A DNA stretch of 64,000 nucleotides from Streptomyces sp. JJ66 (GCF_019303495.1 NZ_JAEVFI010000007.1:79342-143341), one strand, 5' to 3'; positions 33,039 through 42,096 are shown, counted from the stretch's first letter. A program made the numbers and translations. The notes: generated by a model from the letters alone, not told the origin.

Positions 33039-34319
33039 TCAGACCGCCGAACCGGCCACCCACTCGTCCCACGCCATGTTCCAGCCGTTGAGGCCGTTGT
33101 CAGCGGCGATCTCCCGGTCCGGGGAGTTCACCACCTCCACCACGTCACCGACGAGCGAGTTCTCGAAGAACCAGTAACCGTCGGTGGACTTGTCGTCCGC
33201 GCCCTTGACGTCCTTCAGACCGACGCAGCCGTGGCTGGTGTTGCCCTCGCCGAAGGGCGCGCCCCAGTAGTTGCCGTGGATGAAGGTGCCGGAGGTGGAC
33301 AGGCGCATCGCGTGCGGCACGTCCGGGATGTCGTACTCACCCTCGCCGTCGTCATCCGTGAAGCCGACGGTGGCGCCGTTCATCCGGGTCTCCTTGTGCT
33401 TCTCGGAGATCACCATCTTGCCGTTGTAGGTGGGGTTCTCCTTGCTGCCCGCGGAGATCGGGATGTCCTTGATCTGCTTCCCGTCGCGCACGACCTTCAT
33501 GGTGTGGTTCTTGACGTCCACGGTGCTGACCTGGGAGCGGCCGATCTCGAAGCTGAAGCTCTTGCTCTGGACGCCGGTGACGCCCTCGGAGCCCTCGACA
33601 CCGTCCAGACCCAGCTTGACGGTGACCTCCGAACCCGACTTCCAGTACTCCTTCGGGCGGAAGTCGATCCGCTTGTCACCGAACCAGTGGCCCACGATCT
33701 CCTGACCACCGGTGGAGTTGACCTCGATCGCCGACTGGACCTCGGCCTTGTTCTCGATCACCTTGTCGAAGTTGATCGAAACCGGCATGCCCACGCCGAC
33801 CGTGCTGCCGTCCTCGGGCGTGAAGTAGCCGATGAAGCTGTTCTCGGGCGAGACCGTGGAGAACGTGGAGTTCTCCGACGTCTCCAGCCCCCGCTCGTCC
33901 TCCGCCTTGGCGACGACGCGGTACTCGGTGGCCCGCTCCAGCTGCGAGCTGGGCGTCCACGTCCGGCCGTCGGCGGATATCTCGCCCTCGACCTCGGTGC
34001 CGTCCGCGGTGGCCGTCATCGTGACCTCGGTGATCTTGCCACTCTTCACGGACACCTTGGCGTCGTTGTTGATCCCCGCGTTCTCCGTGCCGTGCTGGGG
34101 CGTGATCGATATGTGCGCGGCCGACTGGGCGTCCGGCTCGTTGTTCTGCCCGTCCGCCGACGCGGACGGCTCGCTCTTGCCCGGTCCCTCAGCGCCGCCG
34201 CTGTCATCGCTGCAGGCGCTGAGCACAAGAGCACTGCTGAGCAGTGCAGCCGACACCGCGATTCCCCTGCGGCGGTTGCTGGCCGTCTTCACACGCTTCT
34301 CCATACGCTTCGAGCCCAT
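33039..34319 (-). CDS. L,D-transpeptidase lipoprotein (YkuD domain)
   Basis: Cross-links peptidoglycan stems through 3-3 bonds or attaches proteins. 426 residues: basic N-terminus, hydrophobic segment, lipobox LVLSAC; then a serine/glycine linker; Ig-like repeats similar to those of mycobacterial LdtMt2 (ITPQHGTENAGINNDAKVSV; NSFIGYFTPEDGSTVGVGMP); and a catalytic YkuD domain with HGNYWGAPFGEGNTSHGCVG, holding the nucleophilic cysteine and its histidines. ATG 34319 was chosen for its ACAGGGGAG ribosome site; ATG 34304 is an alternative. Streptomycetes use several such enzymes in hyphal and spore walls. Confidence 0.94.
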   Translation of the reverse strand: MGSKRMEKRVKTASNRRRGIAVSAALLSSALVLSACSDDSGGAEGPGKSEPSASADGQNNEPDAQSAAHISITPQHGTENAGINNDAKVSVKSGKITEVTMTATADGTEVEGEISADGRTWTPSSQLERATEYRVVAKAEDERGLETSENSTFSTVSPENSFIGYFTPEDGSTVGVGMPVSINFDKVIENKAEVQSAIEVNSTGGQEIVGHWFGDKRIDFRPKEYWKSGSEVTVKLGLDGVEGSEGVTGVQSKSFSFEIGRSQVSTVDVKNHTMKVVRDGKQIKDIPISAGSKENPTYNGKMVISEKHKETRMNGATVGFTDDDGEGEYDIPDVPHAMRLSTSGTFIHGNYWGAPFGEGNTSHGCVGLKDVKGADDKSTDGYWFFENSLVGDVVEVVNSPDREIAADNGLNGWNMAWDEWVAGSAV

Positions 34320-34788
34320 GACTCCCCTGTGCCCCCGTGACGCCGGGTGACGGGCAGCCCGGACAATCCGGGCATGTGACATCACAGTTGTACGTAAGGA
34401 GACGCGGGGGAGCTGTGACACGTTCCACCATCAGACCAACTGTGGGATAGAACACGCTTGCTGCTCCCGGTGCGGTTCCCCTTCGTCGTCACGGATTTTC
34501 CCTACGGCCCCCATACGTGCCCGGCCACCCGCCCGCTATGCCGATGCGGTGCCTGCTGTGACTGGTGGGCCTGTGGTGACTGCTGTGGTTGATGTGCCTG
34601 GCGGGGCTTCTAGCCGTCGGCCTGCGTGGCGCCTTGCCGCGTCCCGCCCGACCTACCCTGCGCCGCCCTCCGTGTCCCCGGGGGCAAGGGCTACCGACGC
34701 GTGGCGGGCCAGCGGTCACATCGGGTCACGGGCACGCTCCTCGGGCGGCCCGTCACCCACGCGACGACGCTCTGGGGGGAAACTTTCT
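34320..34788. other. 469-bp gap without a supported gene
   Basis: Upstream of the L,D-transpeptidase and downstream of the lipoprotein gene. It should contain the transpeptidase promoter. Several short frames are open, but none has a credible start, codon use and composition together. No strong hairpin noticed. Confidence 0.5.
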
Positions 34789-35661
34789 TCATGGTGGGGT
34801 TATCCCGCTCATGAGCGCCGTCCAAGTGTCCTTCAGCGTGCACCCCGGCGCGGACAGGGTAGGCCGATACAAAGCCTTCACCTCGCCGCAGCCACGTACC
34901 TGCCCCAGCCACTCCTTGACGCCTTCGGGGTTTCCATCCCGCTCTACAACCCGGGAAGCAGCAACTACCTCACCCAGCGACGCATCACTCTCCACGGACA
35001 CAGAATCAAGAAAGTCGCCTGCTTCCGAGATTTGCTTCTTGAAGTGAGACCGTGCTTCTTCTTCATTGCTCAGGTAAGGACTCAGGGCGATAGTCTGCCA
35101 CGCGTGGTAACGATCTGCCCGGTTCTTCACCTCGAAGAGTTCGGCCTGCAACGGGGGAATATCGTCCGCGTACCCCAAACGTTCTAGCATTTGGAGAGAA
35201 AATTCGACGCCTTCCGCGTTCGCTTTTGTCACCCCCTGCTCCTTCAGCCACACCAAAGTACAGGAAGCGGCTTTCTCCTCGATGGCCAGACCGGACTCTC
35301 TGAGGATGTGCAACGTAGCGGCTACGAAGAGGACCTCATCGCAACCAGGATCGCTTTTCGCGTGTTCCTTTACCTCACCAACAGGGATCATTCCCTCCGC
35401 TCGGCCCACGGAATCAGCGAGCGCCGCCGCAAAGTACATGGCTGAAACATCACTTACGGGATTCCCATCATGCGGATAAGTTGGACTGTACGCGCCACCG
35501 ACGCGAAATTTTTCCAGCTCATCGGCTATGTGTTCCGCTTCCGAAGGCGCTGCACAAGCAGCCAGCAGGACCATCGTGGCTACGGCCGCCGCTATGCCCT
35601 GTCGGGAACCCCGAAATCTGGCAGAAAATAGCTTACGCTTCACATCAGGCCGCAGAAACAC
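34789..35661 (-). CDS. Lipoprotein of unknown function, lower GC than surroundings
   Basis: A 290-residue protein with a lipoprotein signal: basic residues, hydrophobic stretch (GIAAAVATMVLLAAC) and cysteine at about residue 36. The mature part is helical (ADELEKFRVGGAYSP, VLFVAATLHILRESGLAIEE, FSLQMLERLGYADDIPPLQ, KEWLGQVRGCGEVKALYR), with cysteines that could pair. GTG 35661 was chosen for GGAGG nine bases upstream; an internal GTG at 35643 is possible. The gene is visibly less GC-rich than its neighbours, with codons such as AAA, GAA and CTA, and looks like a recent arrival. No family recognised. Confidence 0.75.
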   Translation of the reverse strand: MFLRPDVKRKLFSARFRGSRQGIAAAVATMVLLAACAAPSEAEHIADELEKFRVGGAYSPTYPHDGNPVSDVSAMYFAAALADSVGRAEGMIPVGEVKEHAKSDPGCDEVLFVAATLHILRESGLAIEEKAASCTLVWLKEQGVTKANAEGVEFSLQMLERLGYADDIPPLQAELFEVKNRADRYHAWQTIALSPYLSNEEEARSHFKKQISEAGDFLDSVSVESDASLGEVVAASRVVERDGNPEGVKEWLGQVRGCGEVKALYRPTLSAPGCTLKDTWTALMSGITPP

Positions 35662-36031
35662 TTTTGGCTACCTCCGGCATGGGCGACTGAAGAGCGAAAA
35701 GCACGATACCCAAAGCTGCTCCCCGCACCTGGCCTTCAGGATGAAAGCCCCCGAAAAATGAACCATCGATCGTCGGCAACGCAACTCTGGTCAGTGAGCT
35801 GCGGCTGACGAAGGTCTCCGTCACTCTACAACACGCGACTAGGTACCGAGTGTGGATTTTCCACGGGTGATTTCAATGGCGGGAAGGGTCAGGAGTCGGC
35901 GGGGTCACGGGGCGGCATCCCGGAGGGCCGTGCCCACGCAACGAAGTTCCGGTGATGCCGGTAGCCCATCACGTCGCCTGGGCCCGCCCTCTGTGCCTCA
36001 TCGGGGTGCACAGAGGGCGGGCACAGGCCGA
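35662..36031. other. 370-bp gap with a terminator hairpin
   Basis: The part at 35662-35860 is relatively AT-rich like the neighbouring lipoprotein gene and should hold its promoter. At 35982-35996 and 36008-36022 a perfect 15-bp inverted repeat with an 11-base loop, extended by flanking CCTG/CAGG pairs (35977-36027), is the likely terminator of the small gene at 36032. No gene seen. Confidence 0.55.
35977..36027 (-). terminator. Hairpin after the 108-residue gene
   Basis: Arms GCCCGCCCTCTGTGC (35982-35996) and its complement at 36008-36022, loop of 11 bases, with further flanking complementarity. It lies 5 bp after the stop of the gene at 36032-36358. Confidence 0.8.
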
Positions 36032-36358
36032 TCACTCGTGCGGTGCGACGCTCTGGTTCTCGGGGAGCCACAGGTCGTGCTCCGGGTCGTAGTCGATTTG
36101 TTCGCTGCTCCATGACGCCTGGGCCAGTTCGACGCCGGGGACGGCGCTGACCATGTCGATCGGGTCCACCAGGTAGGCGATGGCCTCCGCGGTGTCCTCC
36201 GCTACGGCCCGCGCGGCGAGGCGGCGCTCCTCGTCGGGCATGTACTCGTCGGCGGCGACGTGTTCCCCCGCGGCCCCGGCGAGCCGTTCCGGATCGGCGA
36301 TCTCCAGCACCAGTTCCACGTGCAGCCGGACGTAGCGGGGCGGGGGATGTGCGCTCAT
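36032..36358 (-). CDS. Conserved acidic hypothetical protein, 108 residues
   Basis: A small acidic soluble protein: RYVRLHVELVLEIADPERLA, a glutamate-rich helix with AARAVAEDTAEAIAYLVDP, and a C-terminal SSEQIDYDPEHDLWLPEN. The strand-helix layout suggests a compact alpha/beta fold. Similar proteins occur widely in Streptomyces as far as I recall, but no function is known. ATG 36358 is the first start in frame with conserved-looking sequence. It is divergent from the LAxTG gene and followed by a terminator, so it is monocistronic. Confidence 0.7.
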   Translation of the reverse strand: MSAHPPPRYVRLHVELVLEIADPERLAGAAGEHVAADEYMPDEERRLAARAVAEDTAEAIAYLVDPIDMVSAVPGVELAQASWSSEQIDYDPEHDLWLPENQSVAPHE

Positions 36359-36496
36359 GTCCGGGAGCGTAGACGCGGGCGCCGACCGGGCTTCCCCACG
36401 ACCCGCCGCCGTGGCTAACATCAGCCTGCACACGGGTGTTTCACCTGTTCGACGCCCTTCCCCCCACCACCGTGCATGACTGTCAAGGAGGCCCGC

Positions 36497-36766
36497 GTGG
36501 CCGTTTCCCGCCGTCCCCTGGTGACCTCGGCCGTGGCGGGCGGGCTGTTGTTCGCCCTGTGGTTCGTACCGTCCGCGAACGCCTCCGGCGAGGCGGTACC
36601 GGCTTCCGCTTCGGTACCGGACACGGCTGCGCCAGCGGAAGCGGCCGACCTCCAGCTGGCGGACACCGGCAGTTTCGACAGCGCGCCGTACGTCGGCGGC
36701 GGCGTCACGTTCCTCGCGGCGGGCGCGGGCCTGCTTGTGCACGCGAACCGCCGCGCGCGGGCGTGA
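36497..36766 (+). CDS. Small secreted LAxTG protein, probable sortase E substrate
   Basis: An 89-residue exported protein. Signal peptide: SRRPLVTSAVAGGLLFALWF, with cleavage likely after ANA (residue 29). A short A/P/S-rich mature part of ~25 residues follows, then the sorting signal: L-A-D-T-G (54-58), a hydrophobic stretch (VGGGVTFLAAGAGLLV) and a basic tail (RRARA). LAxTG is the motif used by class E sortases, which anchor long chaplins and other surface proteins in Streptomyces. GTG 36497 was preferred over ATG 36476 because AAGGAGG stands 5 bases upstream. The anchored part is so short that it may act as a small wall or spore-surface peptide. Confidence 0.8.
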   Translation: MAVSRRPLVTSAVAGGLLFALWFVPSANASGEAVPASASVPDTAAPAEAADLQLADTGSFDSAPYVGGGVTFLAAGAGLLVHANRRARA

Positions 36767-36917
36767 CGCCCCGGGTCTCCGCTCCTTCGGCCACGCCGGG
36801 TGCCCCAAAGAATTCTCCGCACCAAAGTCCCCGAAAAACTCCGGAGGCCACGCACGGCGGTAAACCGGCACCAGGATGACCCACCTACGTGGTGGCCGGG
36901 GAGGCGAGGGGCAGGCT

Positions 36918-38471
36918 CTACGCGAGCGGTCCCGTCACCGATTCCGCCGCCGCGACCAGGCTGCCGTCCCGCACGAACGCCTCCGCCGCCGCGATGTCCG
37001 GCGCGAGGAACCGGTCCGGGCCAGCTCCGCCTACTCCGGCCGCCCGTGCGGCGTCCAGGACTGCCCGGGACGCGGGCGCGGGCGTCAGGCCGTCACCGGC
37101 GCGCAGCTGAAGTGCCCGCGCGGCGGTGAACAGCTCGATGGCGATCACCCGGGTCAGGCCGTCTACGGCGGTGCGCAGCTTGCGGGCCGCCGACCAGCCC
37201 ATGGAGACGTGGTCCTCCTGCATCGCCGAGGACGGAATCGAGTCCGCCGACGCGGGCACCGCCAGCCGCTTCAGCTCGCTGACCAGCGCGGCCTGCGTGT
37301 ACTGGGCGATCATCAGCCCGGAGTCCACGCCCGCGTCGTGGGCGAGGAAGGGGGGCAGCCCGTGCGAGCGGGTCTTGTCCAGCAGGCGGTCGGTGCGGCG
37401 CTCGGCGATGGACGCGAGGTCCGCGGCCGCGATGGCGAGGAAGTCCAGCACGTAGGCGACCGGAGCGCCGTGGAAGTTGCCGTTGGACTCCACCCGGCCG
37501 TCGGGCAGGACCACGGGGTTGTCCACGGCCGCCGCCAGCTCGCGGTCGGCGACGAGCAGGGCGTGCGCGAGAGTGTCGCGCCCGGCACCGGTGACCTGCG
37601 GGGCGCACCGCACGGAGTAGGCGTCCTGGACGCGGGGTGCGGCGTCCTGGTGGTGCCCGGTGCAGCCGGAGCCGTCGAGCACTTTCCGCATGTTGGCGGC
37701 GCTGTCGGCCTGCCCGGGGTGCGGGCGGATGGCGTGCAGCTCGGGCGCGAGCACGCGGCCGGTGCCCAGCAGTGCTTCCAGGGTGAGGGCGGCGGTGATG
37801 TCGGCGCTGGTGAGCAGGCGGGCGAGGTCGGCGGCGGCCATGACCAGCATGCCGAGCATGCCGTCCGTCCCGTTGAGCAGCGCCAAGCCCTCCTTCTCGC
37901 GCAGTTCGACGGGCGCGATGCCGTGCGCGGCCAGCAGCTCGGCGGCCGGGCGGACGGTGCCGTCGGGGCCTTCGGCGTCCCCTTCGCCGAGGAGGGTGAG
38001 GGCACAGTGCGACAGCGGCGCGAGGTCGCCGGAGCAGCCGAGCGACCCGTACTCGTGGACGACGGGGGTGATGCCCGCGTTGAGCACGTCGGCCATGGTG
38101 CGCAGCACCTCGGGGCGGACTCCGGTGTGGCCGGAGGCGACCGTCTTCAGGCGCAGGAACATCAGCGCGCGCACCACTTCGCGCTCCACGCGCGGCCCGG
38201 TACCGGCGGCGTGCGAGCGGACGATGTTGCGCTGGAGCTGGGCACGCAGGTCCGGGCTGATGTGCCGGACGGCGAGGGCGCCGAAGCCGGTGGAGACGCC
38301 GTAGACCGGGTCGGGCTTGGCGGCCAGGTCGTCGATGAACCGGCGCGCGTCCGCGACCTTGGCCAGCGCCTCGGGCGTCAGCTCGACGCGGGCGCCGCCG
38401 CGGGCCACGGCGATGACGTCCTGCGCGGTGACCCCGGCGGGGCCGACCAGCACGGTGCTCTGCATATCCAT
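36918..38471 (-). CDS. hutH: Histidine ammonia-lyase
   Basis: Deaminates histidine to urocanate, the first step of histidine use. 517 residues. The electrophilic MIO group forms from the tripeptide in GSLGCSGDLAPLSHC; here it is Cys-Ser-Gly instead of the common Ala-Ser-Gly, as I recall also for S. griseus HutH. Other motifs: VYGVSTGFGALA, QRNIVRSHAAGTGP, VESNGNFHGAPVAY, and SSAMQEDHVSMGWSAARK. ATG 38471 gives the N-terminus MDMQ, like the S. griseus enzyme; GTG 38477 is possible. No other hut genes are nearby. Confidence 0.97.
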   Translation of the reverse strand: MDMQSTVLVGPAGVTAQDVIAVARGGARVELTPEALAKVADARRFIDDLAAKPDPVYGVSTGFGALAVRHISPDLRAQLQRNIVRSHAAGTGPRVEREVVRALMFLRLKTVASGHTGVRPEVLRTMADVLNAGITPVVHEYGSLGCSGDLAPLSHCALTLLGEGDAEGPDGTVRPAAELLAAHGIAPVELREKEGLALLNGTDGMLGMLVMAAADLARLLTSADITAALTLEALLGTGRVLAPELHAIRPHPGQADSAANMRKVLDGSGCTGHHQDAAPRVQDAYSVRCAPQVTGAGRDTLAHALLVADRELAAAVDNPVVLPDGRVESNGNFHGAPVAYVLDFLAIAAADLASIAERRTDRLLDKTRSHGLPPFLAHDAGVDSGLMIAQYTQAALVSELKRLAVPASADSIPSSAMQEDHVSMGWSAARKLRTAVDGLTRVIAIELFTAARALQLRAGDGLTPAPASRAVLDAARAAGVGGAGPDRFLAPDIAAAEAFVRDGSLVAAAESVTGPLA

Positions 38472-38634
38472 ATTCACGCACCCTAGGCACTGAATCCGGT
38501 TCTGTCACGAGCTCGGGGGAAGGGGGAAGGGAAGAGGAGGGGCACCCGGAGCCCACACCGCCGATGCCGCACCCCCGAACCCGCACCGCCAGAGCCCGGC
38601 GGCTCACCGGAGCCCGCCGCCGGAGGTCGCGAGT

Positions 38635-39753
38635 TCAGCGGCCCCGGAAGCGGCGGCGGTCGCCGGGCGGGGGTGGCGTCTCGTCAGCGAGGTGGACGAT
38701 CTCGCGGCCCGCCACCACCGGCTTGCCCGCCCGCACCGCCTTCGCGCGGTACTGCGCCGCGTCGGCCAGCCGCAGCAGGCGGCGGGCGGAGTGGACGGGC
38801 CCGATCGGGTCGCCGGTGGAGGCGACGCCGCAGGCCACGCCTGCCCCCTCGGCCAGGTCGGCGGCGCGCAGGCACAACTCGTCGGCGACGTGCACCACGT
38901 CGTCGGCGGGCTGGCCGACCGCGAGCAGACAGAACTCGTCGCCGCCGAGCCGGGCCACCAGCGCACCGGGCAGCATCGCCCCACACCGGGACAGCAGGGA
39001 GCCGAAACGTTCCAGCAGACGGTCCCCCGCGGCGTGCCCGAGGGTGTCGTTGACGTGCTTGAGCCCGTTGAGGTCGCACACCAGCAGGCTGACGATGGCG
39101 CCGTCCGCGCGGTGCCGCTCCAGCGCCTCGTCCAGTGCCGCGTCCACCGCGCGCCGGTTGCCGAGCCCGGTGAGCGGATCGGTGAAGGCCAGTCGCCGCA
39201 CCTCCTCCAGCCGCTCGTGCTGCGAGAGCCCGGCGGCGATGACGGCGGCGAGCACGGCACCGAAGCGCGCGTCGGCGGCGTCGAACACCGCGCCGCCCGC
39301 ACCCCGCGCCACGTACAGTTCCCCCCACGCCCGCCCGTGCAGCACCACGGGTACGACGACGCAGGCGGCCCGGCCCCGGCGGCGCAGCGCGGCGGCGCGG
39401 TGCCGCCCGTAGGCACCGGCACCGGCGGGCGCTTCGGCGGTCTCCACCCAGGCGAGCGGCCCTTCCCCGCCCGTCCAGCGCTCATGCACGAACTCGGCGA
39501 TCTCCGGGAAGTCCTCGACGGAGTAGGACTCGTCGTGCGGAAACGTTTCCTCACCCGGGGCCAGCGCACCGTCGTTCACCAGGACGCGCAGCCGTCCGCG
39601 CGAGCGCTCCCACACCGAGACGGCGGCGAAGTCAGCGGCCATCGCGGTACGGGCGCCGCGCGCGGCGGCGCGGGCGGCCTCCGGGGAAGCGGGAGCGGCG
39701 GCCATCGCCCGGGCCAGCCGCAGCACCGCACACAGCCTCGCGTCGTCTCCCAT
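38635..39753 (-). CDS. cdgE: GAF-GGDEF diguanylate cyclase
   Basis: Makes cyclic di-GMP, the signal that holds Streptomyces in vegetative growth. 372 residues: an N-terminal GAF-like sensor (~20-185), then a GGDEF domain with TDPLTGLGNRRAVDAALDEA, VCDLNGLKHVNDTLGHAAGD and the intact active-site loop RLGGDEFCLLAVG. No EAL domain and no membrane span. Position next to hutH and before the crotonase and cyclase genes matches my memory of SCO4931 (cdgE), so the symbol is offered on synteny. ATG 39753. Confidence 0.88.
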   Translation of the reverse strand: MGDDARLCAVLRLARAMAAAPASPEAARAAARGARTAMAADFAAVSVWERSRGRLRVLVNDGALAPGEETFPHDESYSVEDFPEIAEFVHERWTGGEGPLAWVETAEAPAGAGAYGRHRAAALRRRGRAACVVVPVVLHGRAWGELYVARGAGGAVFDAADARFGAVLAAVIAAGLSQHERLEEVRRLAFTDPLTGLGNRRAVDAALDEALERHRADGAIVSLLVCDLNGLKHVNDTLGHAAGDRLLERFGSLLSRCGAMLPGALVARLGGDEFCLLAVGQPADDVVHVADELCLRAADLAEGAGVACGVASTGDPIGPVHSARRLLRLADAAQYRAKAVRAGKPVVAGREIVHLADETPPPPGDRRRFRGR

Positions 39754-39806
39754 ACGCCCCAGGTTAGGAGGCTTCTGCCCGTCTTGCGCTTCAGGTAACC
39801 GCCTGG

Positions 39807-40598
39807 TCACTCCCCGGGCCACCGGGGCGCCCGCTTCTCGTTGAACGCCGCCACGCCCTCCGCGCGGTCGCCGGAGAAGGCGACGGTGCGCCACGCGGCG
39901 TCCTCCACCTCCAGGCCAGCCGCGAGCGCCATGCCCCAGCCGGTGCGCAGTGCCCGCTTGGCGGCCCGCAGGCCCACGGGCGAGTGGGCGGCGACGCGCC
40001 CGGCGAGCGCCAGCGCCTCGTCCCGGTCCGTGCCTGCCGCGACCAGCTCGTCCACTAGCCCCAGTTCCCGCGCCTCGGGCGCCTCCACCCGGCGCGCGGT
40101 GAAGATCAGCTCCGCCGCCCGCGCGGCCCCCACCCGGCGCGGCAGCAGCTGCGTCCCGCCCCCGCCCGGGATGACCCCCACGGAGACCTCGGGCAGCCCG
40201 ACCACGGCGGTCTCGTCCGCCACGATCAGATCGCACGCCAGCGCCAGCTCGAACCCGCCGCCCAGCGCGAACCCGTGCACGGCCGCGATGGTCGGCATCG
40301 GCAGCTGAAGCACCCCGGTGTACGCGGCGCGCGCGTACGGCCGCTGCCGCCCCAGCTCGGCGTCGGTGAACCGGTTGCGCTCCTTGAGGTCGGCCCCGAC
40401 GCAGAACGCGCGCGCGGTGCTGGAGCTGACGACCACCGCCCGTACGCCGGGATCGGCCGCCAGCGCCGCACACGCCTGTGCGATGCCCGCCGCCAGCTCG
40501 GTGGAGACCGCGTTCATCGCCTTCGGCCGGTCCAGCACCAGCTCGGCGACGTGCCCGTCCTGCCGTACCTCGACCCACTCCCCGTACCGCACCCGCAC
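39807..40598 (-). CDS. Enoyl-CoA hydratase/isomerase family protein
   Basis: A 263-residue crotonase. The oxyanion-hole segments are ARAFCVGADLKERN and VHGFALGGGFELALACD; the two catalytic acids are in the region VVGLPEVSVGVIPGGGGTQLLPR. These glutamate positions agree with hydratases rather than with inactive paralogues. Likely role: beta-oxidation or branched-chain acyl-CoA breakdown. GTG 40598 with GAGGGA upstream. Confidence 0.9.
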   Translation of the reverse strand: MRVRYGEWVEVRQDGHVAELVLDRPKAMNAVSTELAAGIAQACAALAADPGVRAVVVSSSTARAFCVGADLKERNRFTDAELGRQRPYARAAYTGVLQLPMPTIAAVHGFALGGGFELALACDLIVADETAVVGLPEVSVGVIPGGGGTQLLPRRVGAARAAELIFTARRVEAPEARELGLVDELVAAGTDRDEALALAGRVAAHSPVGLRAAKRALRTGWGMALAAGLEVEDAAWRTVAFSGDRAEGVAAFNEKRAPRWPGE

Positions 40599-40803
40599 AC
40601 CCTCCCTCGACGTGAACGACCGCTAACAGCAGCACCCTACGCGCTCGGCGCGGAGAGCGGGGCGGACGCGGAGGCGGGTCCCTCCCCCGGCAGCGGCGCT
40701 CGGCGGCAACGGCGAGAGAGACACGAAACGGCGGGAGAGGCACGAACGGAGGAAACGTCGGAAACGGCGCCCGCCGAGGCGGGACGGCCAGCGAAAGGCC
40801 CCT

Positions 40804-42096
40804 TCACCCCCTCCGGGACAGAAGCCAGGGTTCGACGACGCCCAGGCCACGGACGGGGCGCTGGTAGAGGGGTTGCAGGGCGAAGCGGTAGCCGGTGCCG
40901 GTGGCGGAGTCCTTCTCCGAGCGGGGAGCGTCGCCGACGGCGGTGAGCTCCTCGCGGAGTGCGCCGTCGATGAGCACGGTGTCCTTCGGCGCTATCGACG
41001 TCAGGCGGCTGGCGAGGTTCACGGTGTTGCCGAAGACGTCGCCCATGCGGGTGGTGACGGTGCCAAAGGCCATGCCGACGCGGAGTTCGGGCATCGTCTC
41101 GTCGTTGGAGAGGGTCTCGATCATGCGCAGGCCGATCTCGGCGGCCGTGCCCGCGTCGTCGGCGATGTAAAGGACCTCGTCGCCGAGGGTCTTGATCAGG
41201 CGTCCACCGTGCGCGGCCACCAAGTCGGCGGCGGTGGTCTCGAACGCCTCGACCAGCTCGCCCAGTTCCTCTTCCTCCAGCCGCCGGGTCAGCCGGGTAA
41301 AGCCGACCAGGTCAGCGAAACCGACGGCCAGGCGGCGGTCCACCATCTCCTCGTCGTCCTGGGCCTGCACGACGCGGCCGGTGGCGGCGGCCAGCTGGCG
41401 GCGCCAGACGTAGACCAGGAACTCCTGGAGCTCGGGGAGCAGCAGCTCGACCAGGGGGTAGGTGACCTCCATGCGGCTCATGCCGGGCTCCGGGGAGACG
41501 GTGAGCCCGGCGAGGAAGGAGTCAACCTGCCACTCGGCGAGACGGGCGGTGGTCTGGCCGGTGGAACGGGCCACCTGCACGGCCATCGCCTCGTTGAGCA
41601 ACCCCGCCTCCACCAGCCCGGCCAGGCGGCGCAGGGCGAGCACGTCGGCCTCGGTCAGCGCGCGGGCCTGGCCGATGTCGGCGAAGCCCATGGCGCGCCA
41701 GAAGCGGGCCGCCAGGTCCATGGGGACGTCGGCGGCGCGGGCGGCCTGAAAGGGGGTGTAGGTGCGGGCGGAGCCGAGAATCAGCTCCTCGACCTTCAGC
41801 GCGAGCGGGTTGTCCTTGGCCCGGTCCTCGGGGGTGTCGCGCTCCTCGAACGCGTGGCCAAAGGCGCGGGAGGCGCTTCCCGTACGCCGCGCGGGAGGAA
41901 CGTCGGGGAACGCGGCACCGGCGCTGGAGGCGTCCCCCGGCCCGGCATCCCCGCCGGACGCCGCATCCCCGCCGGACGCCGTGTCTTCGCCGGACGCCGT
42001 GTCTTCGCCGGACCGGCCGCCGTCGCGGGGCGTGGCGCCGTCGGCCGGGGGGCGGTTCGGGTCGGGGCCGGACATGTCCGGATCGTCGGCGGTCAC
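40804..42096 (-). CDS. cya: Class III adenylate cyclase
   Basis: Makes cAMP from ATP. 430 residues: a ~65-residue acidic repeat-bearing leader; a helical regulatory region (LGSARTYTPFQAARAADVP, FWRAMGFADIGQARALTEAD) resembling an adenylate-cyclase regulatory domain; and the catalytic domain with VGFADLVGFTRLTRRL (metal Asp), LIKTLGDEVLYIADDA (adenine-selecting Lys and second metal Asp), and MGDVFGNTVNLASRLTS (transition-state Asn/Arg). GTG 42096 was chosen with AAGGGG upstream. Streptomyces cAMP controls germination and development. Adjacent to birA as in S. coelicolor (SCO4928). Confidence 0.93.
   Translation of the reverse strand: MTADDPDMSGPDPNRPPADGATPRDGGRSGEDTASGEDTASGGDAASGGDAGPGDASSAGAAFPDVPPARRTGSASRAFGHAFEERDTPEDRAKDNPLALKVEELILGSARTYTPFQAARAADVPMDLAARFWRAMGFADIGQARALTEADVLALRRLAGLVEAGLLNEAMAVQVARSTGQTTARLAEWQVDSFLAGLTVSPEPGMSRMEVTYPLVELLLPELQEFLVYVWRRQLAAATGRVVQAQDDEEMVDRRLAVGFADLVGFTRLTRRLEEEELGELVEAFETTAADLVAAHGGRLIKTLGDEVLYIADDAGTAAEIGLRMIETLSNDETMPELRVGMAFGTVTTRMGDVFGNTVNLASRLTSIAPKDTVLIDGALREELTAVGDAPRSEKDSATGTGYRFALQPLYQRPVRGLGVVEPWLLSRRG
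41953..42012 (-). repeat. 18-bp in-frame tandem repeat near the cya N-terminus
   Basis: Units GCCGGACGCCG(T/C)(G/A)TC(T/C)(T/C)C start at 41953, 41971 and 41989, with a partial fourth at 42007. They encode six-residue units such as S-G-E-D-T-A. The two last full units are identical, which indicates recent expansion. The repeat lies in the acidic leader and should not touch catalysis. Confidence 0.8.

Noticed and set aside
34489..34719. Minus-strand 76-codon frame in the gap before the L,D-transpeptidase
   Set aside because: Basic low-complexity sequence without a ribosome site or family resemblance.
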